Assembly (NCBI GenBank): GCA_043736395.1
Contig: JAYTCQ010000298.1
Coordinates: forward strand, 1-9,797
Length of the DNA stretch: 9,797 bases
Direction of reading: 5' to 3'
From: JAFDVL01 sp043736395
GTDB lineage: Bacteria > Acidobacteriota > Blastocatellia > RBC074
Shown: piece by piece, positions 5,510 to 9,797 of the stretch
How positions within the stretch are numbered: the first letter of the stretch is position 1
How the letters are laid out: each line of letters starts with the position of its first letter
Notes under the pieces: model-generated
Database searches by the model: none
The model's input: only the letters and a program-made list of their open reading frames with translations
Told to the model about the DNA's origin: nothing
Translations under genes and position numbers: made by a program

Positions 5510-6319
5510 ATGAAAAATTTTACTATTCACACACGACACAATCTAACTTTTATCGTTTGCGATCCGCTGACAGAGTTGGGCTTCGTCAATGCATTCAGCA
5601 CTCGCATGACAGACGACGCGGCGCAGCAGAATGAATTCACGCTTGGAAATTTTAACGACGATCAGAAGTCCCGTGTGCTTTCCAATCGGAAACAATTTCA
5701 AGCGGCGATGGACTGTGAATCCTTCACGCTCGTGACAGCAAAGCAAATTCATTCCGATTTGATTCGTTCGATCAAAGACGAAGACGATGCAAAATCTGAA
5801 CCGCAGGAAGGTGACGCGCTGACGGCAAATTCACCGAAAATATTGCTTGGAATTCAAACGGCAGATTGTATGCCGATCTTAATTGCAGATCCGAAAACAA
5901 AGGCGTTTGCTGCGATTCACGCCGGATGGCGCGGAACTTTTGCGAACATTGCGGCACTGGCAGTCGAACGAATGCAACGGGAATACGGCTCACGTCCGGG
6001 CGATTTGCACGCGGCGCTCGGCCCAGCAATTTGTGCTGAAAATTTTGAAGTCGGGCCTGAAGTTCTGGAACAATTCACCACGAAATTTTCTTTCGCCAAA
6101 AATCTAATTTCAAAATTGCAACCGAGCGGCAAAGGACATTTTGATCTGAATGCCTGCAACGTTCAGCAATTAATTGAGGTAGGATTACAGCCAGAAAAAA
6201 TTTATGACAGTGCGTTATGTACGGTGAATCGCAATGATTTATTTTTCAGTTATCGCAAGGAACGCGGACACGAAAGATATACGGGCAGGCTGATGAGCGC
6301 GGTGGGAATTCAGTCTTAA
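5510..6319 (+). CDS. pgeF: Peptidoglycan editing factor / YfiH-type multicopper oxidase-fold protein
   Basis: A member of the YfiH/PgeF (DUF152, laccase-domain) family. E. coli YfiH corrects muropeptide errors (amidase acting on UDP-MurNAc-L-Ser), while other members show purine nucleoside phosphorylase or adenosine deaminase activity; the substrate here cannot be chosen from sequence. It has 269 residues, the normal length. Family marks are KQIHSD with His81, QTADCMP with Cys120, IHAGWRGT with His137 and Arg141, LGPAIC (170-175), and the C-terminal CTVNR...FFSYRKERG..YTGR. His81, Cys120 and His137 are the metal-site triad. There is no signal peptide, so it is cytoplasmic. The ATG at 5510 has no good Shine-Dalgarno, but no better start keeps the conserved N-terminal strands. 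It is divergent from acpS across the repeat element and is followed by a 288-base spacer. Confidence 0.93.
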   Translation: MKNFTIHTRHNLTFIVCDPLTELGFVNAFSTRMTDDAAQQNEFTLGNFNDDQKSRVLSNRKQFQAAMDCESFTLVTAKQIHSDLIRSIKDEDDAKSEPQEGDALTANSPKILLGIQTADCMPILIADPKTKAFAAIHAGWRGTFANIAALAVERMQREYGSRPGDLHAALGPAICAENFEVGPEVLEQFTTKFSFAKNLISKLQPSGKGHFDLNACNVQQLIEVGLQPEKIYDSALCTVNRNDLFFSYRKERGHERYTGRLMSAVGIQS

Positions 6320-6337
6320 GAATAGAAAACGGAACAA

Positions 6338-6420
6338 ACGGGAGACGGGAGACAGTAGCTTCCGTCTCAGACGAACTGGCTCACCTACTATTCTTCGCTA
6401 CCGTCTACTCCCGTCTACTC
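6338..6420. repeat. Imperfect long hairpin with short tandem repeats after pgeF
   Basis: ACGGGAG repeats twice (6338-6351) followed by ACAGTAGC; the far side reads GCTACCGTCT then tandem CCGTCTACTC (6401-6420). Sides 6338-6359 and 6397-6414 pair with a few mismatches and a small bulge around a loop of about 37 bases, and CTTTTCC follows at 6420-6426. It could terminate pgeF transcription or be another dispersed repeat. The rest of the 6320-6607 spacer has no convincing open reading frame; only a possible promoter is visible. Confidence 0.5.
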
Positions 6421-6470
6421 TTTTCCCCGTATCCAACTAAAAATTCTCGTGTCAAAGTACCAATAAATTT

Positions 6471-6499
6471 CTGACAATTCCTCCGCCTTATCCTTAAAT
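6471..6499 (+). promoter_or_regulatory. Possible sigma70-type promoter for the secretin gene
   Basis: CTGACA at 6471-6476 (five of six to the -35 consensus) and TTAAAT at 6494-6499 (four of six to -10) are 17 bases apart. They would leave an untranslated leader of about 100 bases before the ATG at 6608. No clear Shine-Dalgarno precedes that ATG. The preceding 60 bases are AT-rich, as expected for a promoter, but the match is only suggestive. Confidence 0.3.
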
Positions 6500-6607
6500 G
6501 TGAAATCCATCTTTGAATCGTTATTTAGAATCTTTGAGAGCTATGAGCAGATACGCGTGGTAAGAAACCGCTAAACTATCGCCCAACTCAACAGTCCGAG
6601 ATTCTTT

Positions 6608-9451
6608 ATGAAAATTCTAAGGATAAAAAAATTAGTACATCGAATTTCAAGACTTGTACTCATCGTCTTGCTCGTTCATTCCAATTTCAGCCTGTTCATC
6701 AAAGCTGAACCTGCGCAGTTCTTAAAACAAATTCACTTGTCGTCAGAGGCCAATGAAATTGTTGCAAATCTTGAACTTGATGGACGCCCCAACCAGTTCA
6801 CGGTTTATGCTCTCTCACGTCCCGAACGCGTAGTCGTAGATTTGCCTGCCGTGAAATATTCCGCTGAATCTGACCTGACTCGACTCCTGAATAATGCCGC
6901 GCGAAAAAGCGGGATGCAGCGAATCACCGTTCAGAAAGTTGACGACAAATTGCGCGTGATTTTTGAAGCTTCGCAACGGCTCGCGTATACGATTGAACGC
7001 GACGCGACAAACATTACAATTCATTTTGTTCAGGCTCCGATAGAAGCAACGAAACCAGTCGTCAATAAAATTCAGCCGCAACCAACACCGTCGCCTTTGC
7101 CGTCTCCGAAAGCGCAATTGACTTCAATCGGGCGCGGCACGATGGCTTCGCCTCCCATTAAGGAATCAGCCCCGCTGTCTGCTAGAAAAGGAAAAAAGAG
7201 TTTTGCTGAAGGCGTCAAATTTGAGAAACGATTGCAGTGGGAACTCGCGCATAAAAATTTTATCGAAGCCTTAAGCGCTGAACCTGATAATCCAGAATAC
7301 CGCTTGCACATGCGACGCGCGGCACAGAACGCAGCGATTCAAATCTCCCGACAAGGCGATTGGTTACTTAGTCAAAAAGACTTTTTAGGCGCGACGCAAG
7401 CCTACCGCCAAGCCTACGCGCTGGATGAAAATAACGAAGAGGCCCGCAATAAATTTCAACAGGCATTGCAGAAAATAAATACTCCAAAGGATGCCGAGCC
7501 GACTGCTCCTGAAAGCGCGATTAAAGTGATGAGCCGCGAAGAAAGACCGCTCCCCGTCAAAGACATCAATCAGCAAATTTATTTTAATAATGCCAACCTG
7601 CGCCAGGTCATCGAAATGATGGCGAATAACATGGGATTGAATGTCATGTTTGATGATTCGTTCCGTGATGAGCAGAAATTTCAATTAAAACTTAAAGATA
7701 TTTCGATGGCGCGTGCATTGGATCAAGTGCTGATTCAGAGCAAGCATACGTTCGAACAAACAGATCGTCGCACGATCATGATCTATCAGGACACACTGCA
7801 AAATCGGCAACGGATTGAGCAGTTAATGTTCAAGACTTTCTACCTGAGCAATACGGACGCGACTGAAGCGCGAACCATCGTGCAGGCCGTGATCGGGCAA
7901 CATCGTCAGGTGTTACCGATTAAAAATTTAAATGCGCTGGTCGTGCGCGATACATTTCGAAATCTGCAAATGGTGCAGGCACTGCTCGACAGCATTGATA
8001 AAAATCGCTCTGAAGTCGTGGTGGATGTCGACATTTATGAAGTCTCGCGCAGCACTTCGACAGAGATCGGAAATCAACTCGCTACGACAGGAATTGGTGT
8101 GACTACGCCTAGTACAACTGGGCAACCTGCCACAACAAAAACTTCTGCCGGGCTTAGTAATTTAGGCGGAATCGGACGCGCTGGTATTGCTGCGATTGCC
8201 GGAACCGCGGGCGCTCCTTTTTTAGGAGGCGTTGGGACAATCATTGGGTTGCCACCTTCTACGCTCTCTCTTTTGAAATCAAAATCGAATTCAAAATTAT
8301 TAGCCAGCACGCAAATTCACGCGCTGGACGGTGAACAGAATCAAACGAAAGTCGGGAGAAGTGTGCCAGTCCGAATTGGTTCCGTAATTCCTGGAATTGC
8401 GGTTGTGGGGCAGAACAACAACAACGGAGGCTTCCTCGGCAACATTGATAACATTCAATATAAAGACGTTGGATTAATTATTGATGTCACGCCTTCGGTC
8501 AGCAATGAAGGCTACGTGCAGATTAAAATGAAATTGGAATCCAGCAGCGTTGAAACCTCTGGCGTAGAGCTGAATTTAACGCCCACTTTTTCGCAGCGTT
8601 CGCTGAGCACCATCGCGCGCGTACAGGACGGAAAAACCGCTGTCGTTGCCGGAGTCAAACAGGAATCCAACGGCGACAGTCGAACTTCAATCCCGGTCAT
8701 CGGAATGGTTCCGATTCTGGGGCGACTGTTCTCAACACCACGTGAAAACAGTAACCTGACTGACATTATTATTACGGTGACGCCGCACATTATTCGTTCA
8801 CCAAATCTTCAACCGCAGGATTTCAAAGCACGGCTGGGAGGCAATTTCCTGACTGGCGTTTCGCTTTCCATCGAAGATATTTTGCAAGCCGCGCAAGCAG
8901 ATGATGACCGCGAACGCCAACTGCGGGGCGGCTCCAGCTTGAATGCTTATGCTTCTCCTTCGCTGGGCAATGAACAGAGAACTATTCCTGTTTCGGCTCC
9001 CGCCAGACCAGAAGAAATCAGGAACGCAGGCAGTTCAATTGTAAATTTTTCGGTCGTTCCGAACACCGTTTCGCAAACCGTCGGCGAATCATTTTTTGCG
9101 GCAGTTTCCGTTTCCGGTCAACTACAAATTAATGAAGCGCAGGTCGCCTTGAAATATGATCCGTCAATTTTAGAATTAAAGAGTATTCAGAGTGGCGGGT
9201 TGCTGGGCGCGCAAGCCAGCATTGTGCCGCAGGGAGAGAATGGGTTGCTCAGCTTTTTAATTCAGCAGGAAAAAAATAATTCAGCGGCGGTCGAAGCTTC
9301 AGGACAGCTTTTACTGCTGGAATTCACAGCTCTCAAACCGGGCAAATCCTCCATTGCATTTGTGAACCAACAGCAGATTGGACGACAAGGAACCCCGATA
9401 CCTGTTCAGATTCAAACACGAGATGCGGGAATTGAAATCAGAGGAAATTGA
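6608..9451 (+). CDS. pilQ: AMIN-TPR-secretin-cohesin protein (PilQ/GspD superfamily)
   Basis: An outer-membrane secretin that should form a multimeric gated pore for type IV pili or type II-like secretion. The 947 residues read in order: signal peptide 1-33 (KILRIKK then a hydrophobic stretch, cut near IKA-E); peptidoglycan-binding AMIN domain about 36-143; Pro-rich linker 148-190; two TPR-like helical units about 196-290; an STN-like N0 domain 322-395; a NolW/N1 domain 407-465; secretin core 468-730 with a Gly/Thr/Ala-rich insertion 485-550, VPVRIG, YKDVGLIIDVTPSV and the signature IPVIGMVPILGRLFS (695-709) ending TDIIITVTPHIIR. After a linker, residues 811-945 look like a cohesin domain (beta sandwich, ALKYDPSILEL, LLLLEFTALKPGKSSI). 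PilQ is the closest named relative because of AMIN, but pilMNOP are not next to it. The cohesin tail and TPR block are unlike classic PilQ. The symbol is tentative; the secretin call is firm. Confidence 0.92.
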   Translation: MKILRIKKLVHRISRLVLIVLLVHSNFSLFIKAEPAQFLKQIHLSSEANEIVANLELDGRPNQFTVYALSRPERVVVDLPAVKYSAESDLTRLLNNAARKSGMQRITVQKVDDKLRVIFEASQRLAYTIERDATNITIHFVQAPIEATKPVVNKIQPQPTPSPLPSPKAQLTSIGRGTMASPPIKESAPLSARKGKKSFAEGVKFEKRLQWELAHKNFIEALSAEPDNPEYRLHMRRAAQNAAIQISRQGDWLLSQKDFLGATQAYRQAYALDENNEEARNKFQQALQKINTPKDAEPTAPESAIKVMSREERPLPVKDINQQIYFNNANLRQVIEMMANNMGLNVMFDDSFRDEQKFQLKLKDISMARALDQVLIQSKHTFEQTDRRTIMIYQDTLQNRQRIEQLMFKTFYLSNTDATEARTIVQAVIGQHRQVLPIKNLNALVVRDTFRNLQMVQALLDSIDKNRSEVVVDVDIYEVSRSTSTEIGNQLATTGIGVTTPSTTGQPATTKTSAGLSNLGGIGRAGIAAIAGTAGAPFLGGVGTIIGLPPSTLSLLKSKSNSKLLASTQIHALDGEQNQTKVGRSVPVRIGSVIPGIAVVGQNNNNGGFLGNIDNIQYKDVGLIIDVTPSVSNEGYVQIKMKLESSSVETSGVELNLTPTFSQRSLSTIARVQDGKTAVVAGVKQESNGDSRTSIPVIGMVPILGRLFSTPRENSNLTDIIITVTPHIIRSPNLQPQDFKARLGGNFLTGVSLSIEDILQAAQADDDRERQLRGGSSLNAYASPSLGNEQRTIPVSAPARPEEIRNAGSSIVNFSVVPNTVSQTVGESFFAAVSVSGQLQINEAQVALKYDPSILELKSIQSGGLLGAQASIVPQGENGLLSFLIQQEKNNSAAVEASGQLLLLEFTALKPGKSSIAFVNQQQIGRQGTPIPVQIQTRDAGIEIRGN

Positions 9452-9458
9452 TGGCTGA

Positions 9459-9482
9459 CAATCCGGCGGCTGATTGATTTTT
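9459..9482 (+). terminator. Weak candidate intrinsic terminator after the secretin gene
   Basis: CAATC (9459-9463) and GATTG (9472-9476) can pair around an 8-base GC-rich loop and are followed by ATTTTTG (T-tract 9478-9482). The stem is short and weak. Its place, eight bases after the secretin stop and just before the end of a convergent small gene, fits a terminator. Confidence 0.3.
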
Positions 9483-9493
9483 GATGGTGAGAC

Positions 9494-9670
9494 TTACTGC
9501 GTCCGGGTGTACCAGTAAGCTAAAAACCAATTGACGAAACGCGAAACTATCTGGTAAGCGAAATAAGCCAGCAGGAATACAAATACGATACTCTGTAACT
9601 TCCAAGTTACAGATTCATCCTTTTGAGAAGCTCCCTTCAGTTCTAAACCAGAGAATTCAGCCAGAAACAT
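9494..9670 (-). CDS. Small single-pass membrane protein, 58 residues
   Basis: Not recognised. The minus-strand frame runs from ATG (9668-9670) to TAA (9494-9496) and encodes 58 residues: a polar N-terminus (MFLAEFSGLELKGASQKDES), then a hydrophobic aromatic segment from about residue 26 to 42 (SIVFVFLLAYFAYQIV), an amphipathic stretch with SRFVNWFLAYWY, and a short basic end YTRTQ. AAAGGA at 9681-9686 (minus strand), ten bases before the ATG, is a plausible Shine-Dalgarno. It is convergent with the secretin gene, 42 bases between stops. The hydrophobic layout, ribosome site and full use of the gap favour a real gene, but it is short and holds a 20-bp palindrome, so chance is not excluded. The N-terminus probably faces the periplasm by the positive-inside rule (Arg residues after the segment). 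Confidence 0.55.
   Translation of the reverse strand: MFLAEFSGLELKGASQKDESVTWKLQSIVFVFLLAYFAYQIVSRFVNWFLAYWYTRTQ
9593..9612. repeat. 20-bp palindrome inside the small membrane-protein gene
   Basis: CTGTAACTT (9593-9601) and AAGTTACAG (9604-9612) are exact reverse complements around CC. It covers the codons for the TWKLQS part of the small protein, just before its membrane segment. It may be a dispersed repeat or a binding site; the sequence alone does not decide. Confidence 0.6.
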
Positions 9671-9680
9671 ATTTGTAAAA

Positions 9681-9686
9681 TCCTTT
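9681..9686 (-). promoter_or_regulatory. Shine-Dalgarno for the 58-residue membrane protein
   Basis: AAAGGA on the minus strand, ten bases upstream of the ATG at 9670. Modest strength; listed because it supports an otherwise easily missed short gene. Confidence 0.4.
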
Positions 9687-9693
9687 CAAAATA

Positions 9694-9722
9694 GGGAACG
9701 TCGCAGCCCGTGCGACGTCCCC
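9694..9722. repeat. 12-bp inverted repeat upstream of the small membrane-protein gene
   Basis: GGGAACGTCGCA (9694-9705) pairs with TGCGACGTCCCC (9711-9722) at 11 of 12 positions around GCCCG. The GC-rich hairpin lies just upstream of the Shine-Dalgarno of the minus-strand gene, so it would be in its leader if transcription starts further right. No T-tract follows on either strand. Confidence 0.55.
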
Positions 9723-9773
9723 GGAAAAATCCTGTCGTAGTGCAGGAAACTTGAAACGAGGGAGCATGAAGTA

Positions 9774-9787
9774 CAAGCTTTAGCTTG
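9774..9787. repeat. Short palindrome at the right window edge
   Basis: CAAGCT and AGCTTG flank TT, inside a GTACAAGCTTTAGCTTGGTTTTAC context. The style matches short dispersed repeats seen in repeat-rich bacterial genomes. The stretch 9671-9797 has no other visible gene; it may be the promoter region between the small gene and whatever lies to the right. Confidence 0.4.
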
Positions 9788-9797
9788 GTTTTACAGT

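Noticed and set aside
6320..6607. Hidden small gene or RNA gene between pgeF and the secretin gene
   Set aside because: No open frame with start and ribosome site and no tRNA-like cloverleaf seen; only a hairpin and a possible promoter.

Overview
The window looks like the chromosome of a Gram-negative bacterium. A secretin and two or more exported proteins imply an outer membrane. Several features fit an Acidobacteriota (Blastocatellia-like) genome: a secretin carrying AMIN, TPR and C-terminal cohesin domains, a DUF5678-like gene paired with a retropepsin-like protease, TPR repeats with the 'NPASYLPHVA' signature, and many unrelated palindromic repeats in the spacers. That assignment is inference from gene style, not proof. 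Base composition looks balanced, and I saw no tRNA, rRNA, CRISPR array or transposase gene.

Layout. (1) Bases 1-1309, plus strand: the 3' end of a TPR protein whose start lies outside the window, then a small DUF5678-like gene followed closely by a one-lobe aspartic protease gene. (2) Bases 1321-1378: a perfect 24-bp inverted repeat between convergent genes. (3) Bases 1383-5258, minus strand, read right to left: acpS, a membrane-anchored endonuclease/exonuclease/phosphatase (EEP) protein, a small secreted protein of unknown function, and a periplasmic gamma-glutamyltransferase. The first three overlap at their stop/start codons (TTGA and TAATG) and look translationally coupled. A palindromic repeat separates the third gene from ggt. 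(4) Bases 5259-5509: a divergent promoter region mostly filled by a composite palindromic (REP/MITE-like) element. (5) Bases 5510-6319, plus strand: the pgeF/yfiH multicopper-oxidase-fold gene. (6) Bases 6320-6607: a non-coding spacer with an imperfect hairpin and a possible promoter. (7) Bases 6608-9451, plus strand: a 947-residue secretin of the PilQ/GspD superfamily with an unusual domain order. (8) Bases 9494-9670, minus strand: a 58-residue single-pass membrane protein that is easy to miss, followed by a palindrome-rich right edge.

How the genes relate. Most of the window is housekeeping and envelope biology: activation of acyl carrier protein, peptidoglycan quality control (PgeF), periplasmic glutathione or gamma-glutamyl turnover, and an outer-membrane secretin. 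The least explained parts are the DUF5678-like/retropepsin pair, the cohesin-tipped secretin standing without pilMNOP beside it, and the fact that nearly every spacer holds a different palindromic repeat.
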